From Bacteroidales bacterium (GTDB lineage: Bacteria > Bacteroidota > Bacteroidia > Bacteroidales > JAADJA01): a stretch of DNA of 64,000 nt. A model generated the notes under the pieces. That model saw only the letters and a program-made list of their open reading frames with translations. It ran no database searches and had not been told where the DNA came from. The stretch is taken from positions 1-64,000 of the forward strand of contig JAGQVE010000001.1 of assembly GCA_020438105.1 (NCBI GenBank), written 5' to 3'. The first letter of the stretch is position 1. Each line of letters begins with the position of its first letter. The position numbers were made by a program, and so were the translations under genes. This document shows positions 16,849 through 26,510 of this stretch, piece by piece.

Positions 16849-19800
16849 ATGAAATACCCTATTCGTTTCAATTTATTGAATTTGATGCTGCTGTTCGTTA
16901 CAGTAATCAACGCTCAAAACCTGTGTATTCTGCAAACAAAGGCAACCATTCAGCCGGACCCGGAAACAGAAGCTGCGTTGATGTTTCTCAATGATGTTGA
17001 GCATTTCGTGGTAAGCACCTGGAATCTTGATGAGCTTAAATCTGTAGATCAGTTAAGCAGCTTTCAACTGATTTGGTTCCATCACAGCGATACCACTTTT
17101 GAAGCCCTTCCGCGAAGAGCAAAAAAGGCCCTGGTAGAATATGTGAACAATGGTGGTAAACTGATCCTTTCACTGGAAGGCGCCCGTGCACTGAACGATT
17201 TGAGTCTTGAAGAAAACGCCGTTGAAGTGCGGAATAAAAAAGCTGAAGACAGCGGTTATGGCCGCAAATTGGGGATGCATGCTTTTCGCAGCCACCCTGT
17301 TTTTGATGGGCTGTTTGGCGGTTCTTATATTTTCAAGCCGCATCATGACACCACCCTGCGCATCATCGGGTTTTTTGATGATCATGTTCCGCAAAACGGA
17401 AAGGTGATCGCCGTGGACTGGGATTATATTTTTCTTCGGGAACAAAGCAAACTGATGCTTGAATACAATGCTGGCAAAGGAAAAGTGCTGGTGATCGGGG
17501 CTTATACCTGTTTGAGCAAACCCAATATTAACCGGCAACATCTCCGAAAATTCCTGTTCAACTGTTTCAATTACATGCTGGGTGGTGAATCCATTGAAAA
17601 AGAAAGATATTGGTCGTATGGCCCTCAGCAGGTGATCATTGATTCAGTTTTTAATTCGGAACCCATTGAAATAAATCCGGCAACATGGCCAGAGCCCAAT
17701 GATGACGGGATGCTTAGCAGAACATCGAACAACCAGTTTTGGGATGTGGCCGGTGAACGCCTCCTGGTGATGGGGCATGAAAATAACGGGATCGATGAGA
17801 TATGGGTGCACCCGTTTATGGCTTTGAAAGATTTCAAAACTGAACTGGCCATTGGGCCTGACCTTTTTGAATTGTCCACGCTCAAACCTCAGATTGAAGT
17901 CCGCCCGAAAAGTTTTAGGCGAATTTACCGGACCGACAGGTTTGTGCTGGAGGAGACGATCATCGCTGATGACAAAGCACCTGCTGCCGTGATCCATTAT
18001 AAATATGAAGGATCCAAAAAAGCCAGTCTGAGGATTAATTTCAGTTCCAACCTCCGGCTTATGTGGCCCTATTCCGAATCTGTTTTAAAAGAACTTAATG
18101 CCGGTTTTGATACCATCCTGAACGCCCTTCATTTTCAGGCCGAAAACGATGAATTTAATGTACTGGTGGGCAGTAATCAAAAGCCTGCAAACCATTTAAC
18201 AGCCAGCAGTATGAGAGATAATTGCGGTGATAGCTGCAATTTTGAAGCTCATGGTTTCCTTCATTTTGATTTGAATCCAAATTCGGAAATGGATATCGTT
18301 ATCGCCGCCGATCACCGGGATACTGATTCCTGTTTAAATGCCTACAAAAATGCAATTTCCAGTACGCTCGATTTTTACATTTCCAACACCCAAAAAGACC
18401 CTTACAACGATAAACTTCAGATCATCAGTCCTGACCCGGTTTTTAATGAAGGATATGCCTGGGCCGTGCGCGCCACCGACCGGTTCATCACCCACACCCC
18501 CGGACTGGGCACTTCGCTGGTGGCCGGTATTGGAACCACGGATCAGGGCTGGGATGGCGGACACAAGGTAAACGGCCGGCCCGGTTATGCCTGGTATTTT
18601 GGTCGCGACGGGGAATGGAGCGGGCTTGCATTGCTTGATTACGGCGATTTTGAGGCTGTAAAAAAAGTGTTGCAGATGTACCAGCATTTCCAGGACCTCA
18701 ATGGAAAAATTTACCATGAAGTGAGCACCTCCGGCATCGTTCATTTTGATGCGTCGGATGCAACGCCACTGTATATCGTTTTGGCAGGCCGGTATCTCAA
18801 ACATTCAGGGGATGTGGAATTTATCCGTCAAAACTGGAATTACATCAATAAGGCGATTGATTTTTGCTTCAGCACCGACACCGATGGAGATCACCTGATC
18901 GAAAACACCAATGTGGGTCATGGCTGGGTGGAAGGTGGTGGCCTTTTCGGATCGCACTCCTCGCTCTACCTTACGGCTTGCTGGGCAGAAGCTTTGGATG
19001 AAGCAGCTTTTATGGCTTCAGCCCTCGGCAACGATGCACTGGCCGCCCAATGGAAAGCAGAATCGGAGCTTGTTACAAACTTGATCAACCGCGATTTCTG
19101 GAATACGGAAACCGGCTTTCTGAACCAGGGCAAATTCACGGATGGCAGCTATCACACCGAGCAAACCATCTTACCTTCGATACCTATTTATTTTCAGCAG
19201 GTGGAAAGCAACAAAGCCGGCCTGATGCTTCCTGATTGGTCGTCGGATGGCTATAGCAGCGACTGGGGTTGCCGGATTGTTAGCAAACAAAGTAAGCTAT
19301 TTAATCCCCGTGGCTACCATACCGGCTCCGTTTGGCCGTTGTTCACGGGCTGGGTTTCACTGGCTGAATACGCTTCCCTGCGGCCTGTTCAGGGATATAT
19401 GCATATTATGAACAATTTGCTGGTTTACCAAAACTGGGGACTCGGATTTATTGAAGAGGTGCTCAGCGGCGAAACCTATCAGCCTTCCGGTGTTTGCCAT
19501 CACCAATGCTGGTCGGAGACCATGGTGTTACAACCGGCCATTGAAGGGATGCTGGGCATTAAAGCGGATGCGGTTCATCATTATGTGGAAATAGCACCCC
19601 AATTACCTGCCGACTGGGATTCGCTGGAAGTTAAAAACATTAGAGTCGGCGAACATAAGCTGAATCTTAAAATGCACCGTTCGGAAGAACTTGTCACCTG
19701 GAGCCTCGATCACAGCGGGCCTTCTAGCATCCGCATTCTGTTTGATCCGCAATTTGAACCCGGCACAAAGGTTTTATCCGTGATGTCAACAGGTAATTTT

Positions 19801-20172
19801 GAAGATGTGCGTCTTTACTCTCTTGTTCCGGTAGAATTTTACCTCGATGATCATGCAGGCTTAAATTATAAAGTGGTTGGCGGAATGCGGATCATTTCCC
19901 CCATAGGCCATCCACAACCGGGCGACAACTCAACGGGATTGCACTTGATCAGTGAAGAATATGAAGATCAAACCTACGCAGTTCGTTTGCAGGGGCTGGC
20001 CGGCACAACTTATCCCGTGGAGCTGTTTGTAAGAGATGCTGCGGAAATGGAGGTGGAAGGCGGAAAAATAACCGGCAAAAACGGATCGGTTTACACAATT
20101 GAAATTACTTTTGCGGGCGCGGAAGGGAACTACACCGATCAAACAATCACCTTTCTGCCAACTGGCAAATGA
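16849..20172 (+). CDS. Secreted glycoside hydrolase, glucoamylase/GDE-like (alpha/alpha)6 barrel with N-terminal amidotransferase-like domain
   Basis: 1107 residues with a signal peptide ending LFVTVINAQN. Residues about 25-250 look like a class I glutamine-amidotransferase/ThuA-like fold (YVNNGGKLILSLEG, GKVLVIGAYTCLS) without its catalytic Cys. A beta-sandwich follows. Residues about 540-900 carry the (alpha/alpha)6 barrel of the amylo-alpha-1,6-glucosidase/GH15-like clan: GTTDQGWDGG, YAWYFGRDGEWSGLAL, TDTDGDHLIENTNVGHGWVEGG, GYHTGSVWPLFTGW, GVCHHQCWSE. Candidate acids are in the GRDGEW and GHGWVEGG segments. The C terminus is beta-rich. It probably releases sugars from an extracellular or periplasmic glucan or glycoconjugate. 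The four-base overlap with the transporter downstream suggests uptake of a product. Confidence 0.75.
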   Translation: MKYPIRFNLLNLMLLFVTVINAQNLCILQTKATIQPDPETEAALMFLNDVEHFVVSTWNLDELKSVDQLSSFQLIWFHHSDTTFEALPRRAKKALVEYVNNGGKLILSLEGARALNDLSLEENAVEVRNKKAEDSGYGRKLGMHAFRSHPVFDGLFGGSYIFKPHHDTTLRIIGFFDDHVPQNGKVIAVDWDYIFLREQSKLMLEYNAGKGKVLVIGAYTCLSKPNINRQHLRKFLFNCFNYMLGGESIEKERYWSYGPQQVIIDSVFNSEPIEINPATWPEPNDDGMLSRTSNNQFWDVAGERLLVMGHENNGIDEIWVHPFMALKDFKTELAIGPDLFELSTLKPQIEVRPKSFRRIYRTDRFVLEETIIADDKAPAAVIHYKYEGSKKASLRINFSSNLRLMWPYSESVLKELNAGFDTILNALHFQAENDEFNVLVGSNQKPANHLTASSMRDNCGDSCNFEAHGFLHFDLNPNSEMDIVIAADHRDTDSCLNAYKNAISSTLDFYISNTQKDPYNDKLQIISPDPVFNEGYAWAVRATDRFITHTPGLGTSLVAGIGTTDQGWDGGHKVNGRPGYAWYFGRDGEWSGLALLDYGDFEAVKKVLQMYQHFQDLNGKIYHEVSTSGIVHFDASDATPLYIVLAGRYLKHSGDVEFIRQNWNYINKAIDFCFSTDTDGDHLIENTNVGHGWVEGGGLFGSHSSLYLTACWAEALDEAAFMASALGNDALAAQWKAESELVTNLINRDFWNTETGFLNQGKFTDGSYHTEQTILPSIPIYFQQVESNKAGLMLPDWSSDGYSSDWGCRIVSKQSKLFNPRGYHTGSVWPLFTGWVSLAEYASLRPVQGYMHIMNNLLVYQNWGLGFIEEVLSGETYQPSGVCHHQCWSETMVLQPAIEGMLGIKADAVHHYVEIAPQLPADWDSLEVKNIRVGEHKLNLKMHRSEELVTWSLDHSGPSSIRILFDPQFEPGTKVLSVMSTGNFEDVRLYSLVPVEFYLDDHAGLNYKVVGGMRIISPIGHPQPGDNSTGLHLISEEYEDQTYAVRLQGLAGTTYPVELFVRDAAEMEVEGGKITGKNGSVYTIEITFAGAEGNYTDQTITFLPTGK

Positions 20173-21074
20173 AAAACAAACAAGCCATCATAGGCGCCCT
20201 TGCGGTGATTTTCGCCTCTATTATGTGGGGATTTGATGGCATTGTGCTCACACCACGCCTTTTCAATCTCGATGTGATCTTTGTGGTTTTTTTGCTGCAC
20301 CTCATACCGTTTGTGATCATGAACCTGTTCCTGTACAAGGAATACCGGCATATGCGCAACTTCACCTATGGCGATGTATTTTTCCTTTTCCTCATCGCGA
20401 TGTTTGGCGGAATCCTGGGCACCGTTTCCATAGTAAAGGCGCTGTTCCTGGTCAATTTCAAACACCTTACGGTGGTGGTGCTTTTGCAAAAATTACAACC
20501 GGTATTTTCCATTGCCCTTGCCGCCATCATCCTGGGCGAAAGGATCCGCAGACGGTTTGTTTTGTGGGCAGGAGTTGCCATTGCAGCAAGTTATTTCCTG
20601 GTTTTCGGGTTTCAGTTGCCCCGGATCGACGCAGACCATGAAACGGCACAGGCAGCTTTTTTTGCTTTGCTGGCAGCATTTGCGTTCGGCAGTTCCACAG
20701 TTTTCAGTAAAAAGATCCTCAACAAATACTCTTTTCATACCGGAACATTTTACCGCTACGGTTTCACCTCCCTGATCCTGCTGCTGGTAGTTGTTATCTC
20801 TGGCCGCACTGCCCAATTTGACCTCATTACCACCAACAACTGGATATATTTCCTCATCATCGCTTTTACCACGGGCAGCGGCGCCATCTTTTTGTATTAT
20901 TTTGGGCTGATCCGCATCCGGGCGGTACTGGCCACCATGTGCGAACTGTTTTTCCCGCTCAGCGCCATCGTTTTTGATTATATCTTCAATGGCAAATTAT
21001 TAAACCCCGTGCAGTGGTTTGCTGCAGCTTTGATGATCTTCGCCATTATCCAACTGAACCGGAATAAAAGATAG
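20169..21074 (+). CDS. EamA/DMT-family membrane transporter
   Basis: 301 residues with about ten hydrophobic helices in two homologous halves, the arrangement of drug/metabolite transporters. EamA features include GALAVIFASIMWGFDGIV at the start, VVLLQKLQPVFSIALAAIILGERI closing the first half, and LATMCELFFPLSAIVFDYIFNGKLLNPVQWFAAALMIFAIIQLNR closing the second. The start ATG overlaps the stop of the hydrolase, so they are co-transcribed. The substrate is unknown; the context hints at a sugar or a metabolite derived from it. Confidence 0.85.
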   Translation: MKNKQAIIGALAVIFASIMWGFDGIVLTPRLFNLDVIFVVFLLHLIPFVIMNLFLYKEYRHMRNFTYGDVFFLFLIAMFGGILGTVSIVKALFLVNFKHLTVVVLLQKLQPVFSIALAAIILGERIRRRFVLWAGVAIAASYFLVFGFQLPRIDADHETAQAAFFALLAAFAFGSSTVFSKKILNKYSFHTGTFYRYGFTSLILLLVVVISGRTAQFDLITTNNWIYFLIIAFTTGSGAIFLYYFGLIRIRAVLATMCELFFPLSAIVFDYIFNGKLLNPVQWFAAALMIFAIIQLNRNKR

Positions 21075-21165
21075 GCCGGCTTTTTTATATTTCACTTTGA
21101 AAATATGCCGTGCTTGCTTACTTTTAACCCAAGTTTTAAATCAAGTTATGTAAAAAAATTAATTT

Positions 21166-22440
21166 ATGAAATCTCCCAAAGCCAGCATTTTTTGCTTTCC
21201 GTTATTATTCCTTTTTACCATCATTTTCACCGGACTTTCCAGTAATTCAACCGCCCAGGTATATCGTGATGGTTTTATCATAAACCTGCAACAGGATACC
21301 ATCCACGGCCTTATCAAATATACCGGGGGGAATAAAGAGCGTGAGATTTGCATTTTCAGGGAAAACAGCAAATCGAAACCCAAACATTATCTTCCGGGAG
21401 AGATAGCAGCCTACGGAATGACAGAAGGAAAATTTTTTATTTCCCGTAAAGTGAATGGACAGGAGATATTTCTGGAATTCCTCGTAAAAGGGATGGCCAG
21501 CTTCTATTTTTACAGCGATCCGGAGGGACCGCACTATTTCGTGGAAACTAAAGATGGTGAACTGGTGGAGCTAACCGGCACGGTGATCAAAACAAAGGGG
21601 TTTAATATGCCATCGCTTTATAAAGGAAAGCTGGTAGCATTGATGCAGGATTATGACTCCATTCAAACACGCGTGGAAACGGTGGAATTAAATCATAATT
21701 CGCTGATTGATCTGGCCCAGGACTATAACGATTATATATGTGATTCGGTGAAGTGTGTGGTTTTCAAATCGAAGGTAAATCCCCTGGAACTGAGGATTGG
21801 GTTTAACGTGGGACTGGCACGAAACAAAATCAATTTTGGGTACCGTGTAAAATCCGATATTTTCGAAAGTGGCTTTGAAGGGGGTCTCAGTTTGAGATTA
21901 AAAAACTTCCTTCCAAACAATGAAAGATTTTGGATACAAAGTGGCTTGTTTTTAAACACCCAAAACAAATATACCCTAGTCCACAACCCTAATATTGACG
22001 AAAGTAATGTCGTTCAATATAATGGATTGAGATACTACGTAAATAATAGCAGGGACCAATATGTGGATAGCAATCAATATTTAGTGAGCAACCTGGAAGT
22101 TGAACTGAAGATGATCAGCCTGAAAATTCCGGTAGCTTTTAATTACTCCATTTTAATGGGAACCGTGCGTCCTTATTTCGGATTCGGGTTGAACAACCTG
22201 ATTATTCTTCACAGCAACAGAGATTTTCTATACGAAGATTTTGCTGAGAAATACGGTGAAAAACTTCCGGTTTACCAGCCAGGCATTCACCTGGAGGCCG
22301 GCATCGATTGGCATATGCTCAATGCCGGGCATTTCACCAGTTCAGTTACCTACGAGAGCTACACCAACCTGAAAACCCTGCACGAATGGCAGCACCTTTA
22401 TATGAAATATTTGACATTTAAGGTGGGATTTATTTTTTAG
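21166..22440 (+). CDS. Exported protein, probable outer-membrane beta-barrel
   Basis: 424 residues with a signal peptide (LFLFTIIFTGLSSNSTAQ). The first third starts YRDGFIINLQQDTIHGLIKY and contains YLPGEIAAYGMTEGKFFISRK, a pattern I have seen in Bacteroidetes exported proteins without known function. From about residue 200 there are alternating amphipathic strands (LRIGFNVGLARNKINFGYR, VRPYFGFGLNNLIIL, HFTSSVTYESYTNLKTL) ending with a short aromatic strand, YLTFKVGFIF, typical of a barrel recognised by the Bam machinery. No enzymatic motif is present. Confidence 0.65.
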   Translation: MKSPKASIFCFPLLFLFTIIFTGLSSNSTAQVYRDGFIINLQQDTIHGLIKYTGGNKEREICIFRENSKSKPKHYLPGEIAAYGMTEGKFFISRKVNGQEIFLEFLVKGMASFYFYSDPEGPHYFVETKDGELVELTGTVIKTKGFNMPSLYKGKLVALMQDYDSIQTRVETVELNHNSLIDLAQDYNDYICDSVKCVVFKSKVNPLELRIGFNVGLARNKINFGYRVKSDIFESGFEGGLSLRLKNFLPNNERFWIQSGLFLNTQNKYTLVHNPNIDESNVVQYNGLRYYVNNSRDQYVDSNQYLVSNLEVELKMISLKIPVAFNYSILMGTVRPYFGFGLNNLIILHSNRDFLYEDFAEKYGEKLPVYQPGIHLEAGIDWHMLNAGHFTSSVTYESYTNLKTLHEWQHLYMKYLTFKVGFIF

Positions 22441-22494
22441 CCGATCAGGCTTCATATATTAAAAATAAAAGTAACTAGCATACCCACAGGCACT

Positions 22495-22690
22495 GAACCT
22501 GTCTGCCAATCCAGACAGGCTCAGTTTACGGCACCCCTGAACACAGAACCCTGAACCCTGAACCCGCCAGAAGGCGGGCAGGCTCCCAACCCTGAACACA
22601 GAACCCTGAACCCAGAACACAGAACCCAGAACCCAGAACCCCCGTCCGAATCCGCCAACCGGCGGAGGCGGGCAGAACCCTGAGCCTACC
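22495..22690. repeat. Hairpin module followed by heptamer array (GAACMCW)
   Basis: A hairpin with arms CCTGTCTG and CAGACAGG (about 22498-22519) is followed by heptamers in register: GAACACA 22539, GAACCCT 22546 and 22553, then an insert carrying CCCGCC-AGAA-GGCGGG, then seven more units from 22594 to 22642. The end holds another GC-rich inverted repeat, CCGCC-AACC-GGCGG. The embedded insert is the same as that in the 12.5 kb array. Confidence 0.9.
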
Positions 22691-22704
22691 AACCCATTTT
22701 CCCC

Positions 22705-22712
22705 TATCTTTG
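22705..22712 (+). promoter_or_regulatory. -7 box of the acyltransferase operon
   Basis: Perfect TATCTTTG, 44 bases before the ATG at 22756 and just after the heptamer array, so the array lies directly upstream of the core promoter. Confidence 0.55.
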
Positions 22713-22755
22713 AACCCATAATCTAAAACGCTAAGAAACTATTTGACGTTGTAAG

Positions 22756-24180
22756 ATGGTTTTCAACTCACTCACTTTTCTGCTCTTTTTTGTAGTATTT
22801 ATCAATCTTTACTGGTTGATCAGCCGGAAGCTGAGCCTGCAATTTCGGAATATTTTCATTTTGCTTTCAAGCTACCTGTTTTATGGCTGGTGGGACTGGC
22901 GTTTCCTCGGACTGATCATCATCAGCACCGGAGCCGATTACCTGATTGGAATGCGGATTGGAAAGGTCAAAAGCGTATCAACCCGAAAAAGCCTGCTTGC
23001 ACTCAGCATCTTCATCAACCTGGGAATTTTGGGATTTTTCAAATATTTCAACTTCTTCATCGATTCATTAAACGAATTACTTTTGCTTTTTTCGGCACCG
23101 ATCAGCACCGGCACACTGAATATCATTTTGCCCGTCGGCATTTCGTTTTACACGTTTCAGTCGATGAGCTATACCATTGATATTTTCCGAAACAAGATCC
23201 AGCCCACCCGCGATCCTTTTGCCTTTTTCGCTTTTGTGGCCTTTTTCCCGCAGTTGGTGGCCGGACCTATTGAGCGTGCCGGGCATCTTTTGCCCCAGTT
23301 TTTAAAGCAGCATAGCTTCAGCTACAGCCGCAGTGTTTCAGGGCTACAACTGGTTTTGTGGGGATTATTTAAAAAGATCGTCATTGCCGATAATTTCGGG
23401 GTGCTGGTGGAGCAGCTCTTTGATCCCGCACAACCGGCATCTGCCATCGCCACCCTGGCCGGGGGACTGTTTTTCACCTTACAGATATATGCTGATTTTT
23501 CAGGATATTCGGATATCGCCATCGGCATTGCACGGATGCTTGGCTTCGACCTCATGCAAAACTTCCGCACCCCATTCTTTTCGGCTTCCCTGCAGGAATT
23601 CTGGCAACGCTGGCACATCTCCCTTTCCACCTGGTTTCGCGATTATGTTTACATTCCGCTGGGAGGTAGCCATAGCGGCCAAATACGTTTCGGCATCAAT
23701 ATCCTCATCACCTTTTTACTATCGGGATTGTGGCATGGTGCAGCCGTCACTTTCCTGATCTGGGGCGCGCTTCACGGTGTGTTTTACCTCGTCGAAAGAC
23801 CCATACGCGGTGAGCGCTTCAGATTTTTACGGATCTTAATAACCTTCATCCTGGTGTGCCTTTTCTTCATTCCTTTCCGAACCGAAACTACCACTCAATT
23901 GTTGCAAATGACGTCGGCATTATTTGAAACAAACCGCTGGGGCCCGGAGCTTTTAATAAAAAGCATAACATCGTTTTCATCCACACGATTTATCACTTTG
24001 ATGGTCGTCACCCTGTTTTTCGGAATGATTGAATGGAGGCTCCAACTGAACGAATTTAGCAGTTGGATCGCAAAACATAAAAAGCCTGTGCGCCTATTCA
24101 CTTATTATGCACTGCTGCTACTCATCCTCCTGTTGGGCAATTTTGATGTTAAACCCAACTTTATCTATTTCCAGTTCTGA
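22756..24180 (+). CDS. MBOAT-family O-acyltransferase (AlgI/DltB-like)
   Basis: 474 residues with about ten membrane helices. It carries the family landmarks LPVGISFYTFQSMSYTIDIFR, FFPQLVAGPIERAGHLLPQF, FWQRWHISLSTWFRDYVYIPLGG and LLSGLWHGAAVTFLIWGALHG, the last with the active-site His. Proteins of this type move acyl groups across the membrane to modify extracellular polysaccharides. The stop overlaps the start of an SGNH-like protein (TGATG), the usual partner that completes transfer to the glycan. The acceptor polymer is not evident. Confidence 0.9.
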   Translation: MVFNSLTFLLFFVVFINLYWLISRKLSLQFRNIFILLSSYLFYGWWDWRFLGLIIISTGADYLIGMRIGKVKSVSTRKSLLALSIFINLGILGFFKYFNFFIDSLNELLLLFSAPISTGTLNIILPVGISFYTFQSMSYTIDIFRNKIQPTRDPFAFFAFVAFFPQLVAGPIERAGHLLPQFLKQHSFSYSRSVSGLQLVLWGLFKKIVIADNFGVLVEQLFDPAQPASAIATLAGGLFFTLQIYADFSGYSDIAIGIARMLGFDLMQNFRTPFFSASLQEFWQRWHISLSTWFRDYVYIPLGGSHSGQIRFGINILITFLLSGLWHGAAVTFLIWGALHGVFYLVERPIRGERFRFLRILITFILVCLFFIPFRTETTTQLLQMTSALFETNRWGPELLIKSITSFSSTRFITLMVVTLFFGMIEWRLQLNEFSSWIAKHKKPVRLFTYYALLLLILLLGNFDVKPNFIYFQF

Positions 24181-25106
24181 TGAAAAAGCTGCAGCTCCAT
24201 ATCGCCCTGTTCCTGTTGCCGCTTGTGCTGCTGATCGCTCTTTTGCCGGTCAATCAGCGTTTAAAATACAACGGGCTATGGTTCGATTGTCTGCAACAGG
24301 GTGATTTAGTCTACAATCGTTTGTATCAAAACCCGAAACCCGTCGATGTGCTGTTTTTGGGCACTTCCCACACCATCAACGGAATTGACGACAAGCGTAT
24401 TGAAAACAAGCTGGGGAAAGATAGTTTGCATGTTTTAAACCTGGGCTATTGCCGACTGGGCCGCAACCTGCATTATGTTTTGCTTAAAGAGGTGCTTCAG
24501 CAAAAAAAACCCAAAATCCTCGTGCTGGAGGTGCGCGAAAAGGAAAATCGGTACACCCATCCAGTTTTTCCGCATATGGCGAACACCGCCGATGTATTGT
24601 TTGCAGAGCCGTTGTTCAACAAAGATCTTGTAAGCGATATATTCACCCATGGCGCATACAAACTGGAGCTTTGGCAGGATGAGTTGTATGGAAACCATTT
24701 CACCAATGAAAATACCATCACCGATTACGGGCAGGGTGAGGTTCATGATACTGCCAGTGCAGATATGCTTTTGCAACTAAAGACCCGGAATCAATCGGTA
24801 CCAAAAACAGCGCGGATGCACAACAACTGGTTTTACCGGTATTACCCTGATTCCTACCTGGAAAAGATTGCAAGGCTCTGCAAAGCAAACGATATCAAAC
24901 TCTACTTTCTTTACCTTCCCGGCTTTGCAACTCCTGAGCAAAAACCGGAAGAAAATGACAGCTACGAGCAATGGGGAACCGTATTAATCCCCCCAAACTC
25001 CCTGTTTGAAAATCCCGACTACTGGTACGACCATGAGCACCTGAACAAAGCCGGCTCGGCAGTTTTATCAGATTGGATAGCAGCTGAGTTGAGGCAGGAT
25101 ATGTAA
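24180..25106 (+). CDS. SGNH-like partner protein of the MBOAT acyltransferase
   Basis: 308 residues with a single N-terminal membrane anchor (LHIALFLLPLVLLIALLPV). The domain is SGNH-like: block I is VDVLFLGTSHTINGID with Ser in GTSH, the middle has VLNLGYCRLGRNL and KILVLEVREKENRY, and the C-terminal block YWYDHEHLNKAGSAVLSDWIA supplies Asp and His. Such proteins, like DltD or AlgX/AlgJ in other systems, finish acyl transfer outside the membrane. It is translationally coupled to the acyltransferase. Confidence 0.75.
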   Translation: MKKLQLHIALFLLPLVLLIALLPVNQRLKYNGLWFDCLQQGDLVYNRLYQNPKPVDVLFLGTSHTINGIDDKRIENKLGKDSLHVLNLGYCRLGRNLHYVLLKEVLQQKKPKILVLEVREKENRYTHPVFPHMANTADVLFAEPLFNKDLVSDIFTHGAYKLELWQDELYGNHFTNENTITDYGQGEVHDTASADMLLQLKTRNQSVPKTARMHNNWFYRYYPDSYLEKIARLCKANDIKLYFLYLPGFATPEQKPEENDSYEQWGTVLIPPNSLFENPDYWYDHEHLNKAGSAVLSDWIAAELRQDM

Positions 25107-25375
25107 CTTCGACATGGCGGGCACTGAGCGGAGTCGAAGTGCCCTGAGGGATAGGCAATGAGTTTAAGTACACTTCGACCACGAAAAATTTACTTCTATT
25201 AAATTGTACACTTCAACTACGTCTGCCTGCCTTCACAATAGCCTGCGCGTGGCAGGCAGGCTCAGTGTACGGACAACCAAATTGTACACTTCGACTCCGC
25301 TCAGTGTACGGCATCCCCTGAACCCAGAACTCAGAACACAGAACCCCGAACCCACCAGTTGGCACACAGCCTCCA
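25107..25375. repeat. Cluster of hairpin modules and a short heptamer array
   Basis: A reverse-oriented module (GGCACTGAGCGGAGTCGAAG...) lies near 25118-25141. Module D1 (25206-25270) and module D2 (25284-25309) share the outer arms GTACACT and AGTGTAC. D1 additionally contains an inner inverted repeat with arms CTGCCTGCC and GGCAGGCAG, so one hairpin is inserted in another. Five heptamers (GAACCCA, GAACTCA, GAACACA, GAACCCC, GAACCCA) follow at 25320-25354. The 25107-25455 gap contains nothing else that I can recognise. Confidence 0.85.
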
Positions 25376-25455
25376 AACTTTTCCCCCGGTTACTTGTTCT
25401 AAAGATCAGCCGTCGGAGCTCAAACAATTCACGCCGGCGAAAAAGTTTATTGTGT

Positions 25456-26286
25456 ATGAAAAATTCGATCATTGTTTTACTTGTCTTACTTTTCACGGCA
25501 ACTGGCGTTCTTGAAGCACAGCTTCCCAATCCCAATTTCGAAAACTGGAACGGCGACACGCTCATTGGCTGGAGCTTCATCAACTATGACCCCAACTTTG
25601 AAAATGCACTTCAGTCAACGGATGCTTATTCGGGTGACTATGCGGTAAGGCTCAAAGGAGTTTACAACGACTTCCTTGCAATTGTGCCCCGTCCCGGCCT
25701 CAGCACCGGGAAGATTCCCCTCACCACCGCTTACACCAGTTTGCGGGGCAATGTGAAAGGTACCCTTGCCGGTAATGACCATTTTGTGATCACCGTGGAT
25801 TTTTTCGACGGCGCAACCACCCTTGCCGTCGGCAGTGCAGAAGTATCCCTGTCGACTACCGAGTGGACCTCCTTTGAAGCGCCTATCAACTATGGATACA
25901 CAGGCGTGCCCGATTCGGCCTGGATCTCCATTTTGATCACCAGCGGATTACAAGCCACCGAAGGCAGCGATTTCCTGGTGGACAACCTCCACTTCGAAGG
26001 TGCCTCCGCCGTTGATGATCTGCCCGAACCAGAAAGGCTCACACTTTATCCCAACCCCGCCACCGAGCAGGTGAACGTAAGCTTTTATTTGCAACAACCC
26101 GATGACATCAGCTTCAGCATACTCAACCTCAGCGGACAGACTCTGAAAACCATTCCTAAAAAACCGTTTACCGGAGGAGCAAACAATCAGGTGATCCCCA
26201 CCGAAACACTGGCACCGGGAATTTATTTCCTGAAAGCCCTCGGAGATAAAACCGGTTTCGTGCGGGAGATTGTGGTAAAACGCTGA
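25456..26286 (+). CDS. Secreted protein with type IX sorting tail, carbohydrate-binding-like fold
   Basis: 276 residues from ATG 25456; the longer frame begins in repeat DNA. A signal peptide (NSIIVLLVLLFTATGVLEAQ) precedes LPNPNFENWNGDTLIGWSF, a start typical of jelly-roll domains of the PCMD/carbohydrate-binding kind, with VDNLHFEG closing the domain. The last 75 residues (LYPNPATEQVNVSF, ISFSILNLSGQTLK, LAPGIYFLKAL, FVREIVVKR) are a type A sorting domain for the type IX system. The ligand is unknown. Confidence 0.8.
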   Translation: MKNSIIVLLVLLFTATGVLEAQLPNPNFENWNGDTLIGWSFINYDPNFENALQSTDAYSGDYAVRLKGVYNDFLAIVPRPGLSTGKIPLTTAYTSLRGNVKGTLAGNDHFVITVDFFDGATTLAVGSAEVSLSTTEWTSFEAPINYGYTGVPDSAWISILITSGLQATEGSDFLVDNLHFEGASAVDDLPEPERLTLYPNPATEQVNVSFYLQQPDDISFSILNLSGQTLKTIPKKPFTGGANNQVIPTETLAPGIYFLKALGDKTGFVREIVVKR

Positions 26287-26404
26287 TATATCTTAAATTT
26301 TAAACTGCCTGAAAGGGCACAGAACCAGCCAGCATTCTTTCTTTTATTTTTCCAAAAACCCGTTAACCCCAAAATGATGCCGGTGAGTGGATCAAATGAC
26401 GGTG

Positions 26405-26442
26405 AACATTTTTAAAATGTCCGCGGACATTTTGAAAATGTT
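26405..26442. promoter_or_regulatory. Two 15-bp palindromes 21 bp apart, together a 38-bp near-perfect palindrome
   Basis: ACATTTTTAAAATGT at 26406-26420 and ACATTTTGAAAATGT at 26427-26441 are each palindromic around one central base. They are joined by a CCGCGG-centred spacer so the whole 38 bases is also palindromic, with a single T/G wobble. Centre-to-centre distance is 21 bases, two helical turns, as in paired operators. It could also fold as a 19-bp RNA hairpin. It lies at the left edge of the AT-rich island. Confidence 0.6.
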
Positions 26443-26510
26443 GGTGGTGAGTTTTGGGGGATGGGGATATCATATACTTTAATGCCATTAATTAATTGCT
26501 AACCCTATGA

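Noticed and set aside
22459..22719. 86-codon frame on the minus strand rich in Gly, Phe and Val
   Set aside because: It only translates the heptamer array (period 7 gives cycling residues such as GSVFWVQGSVF); no start region or family features.
25204..25455. N-terminal extension of the sorting-tail protein
   Set aside because: It runs through hairpin modules and heptamers; the signal peptide begins at ATG 25456.
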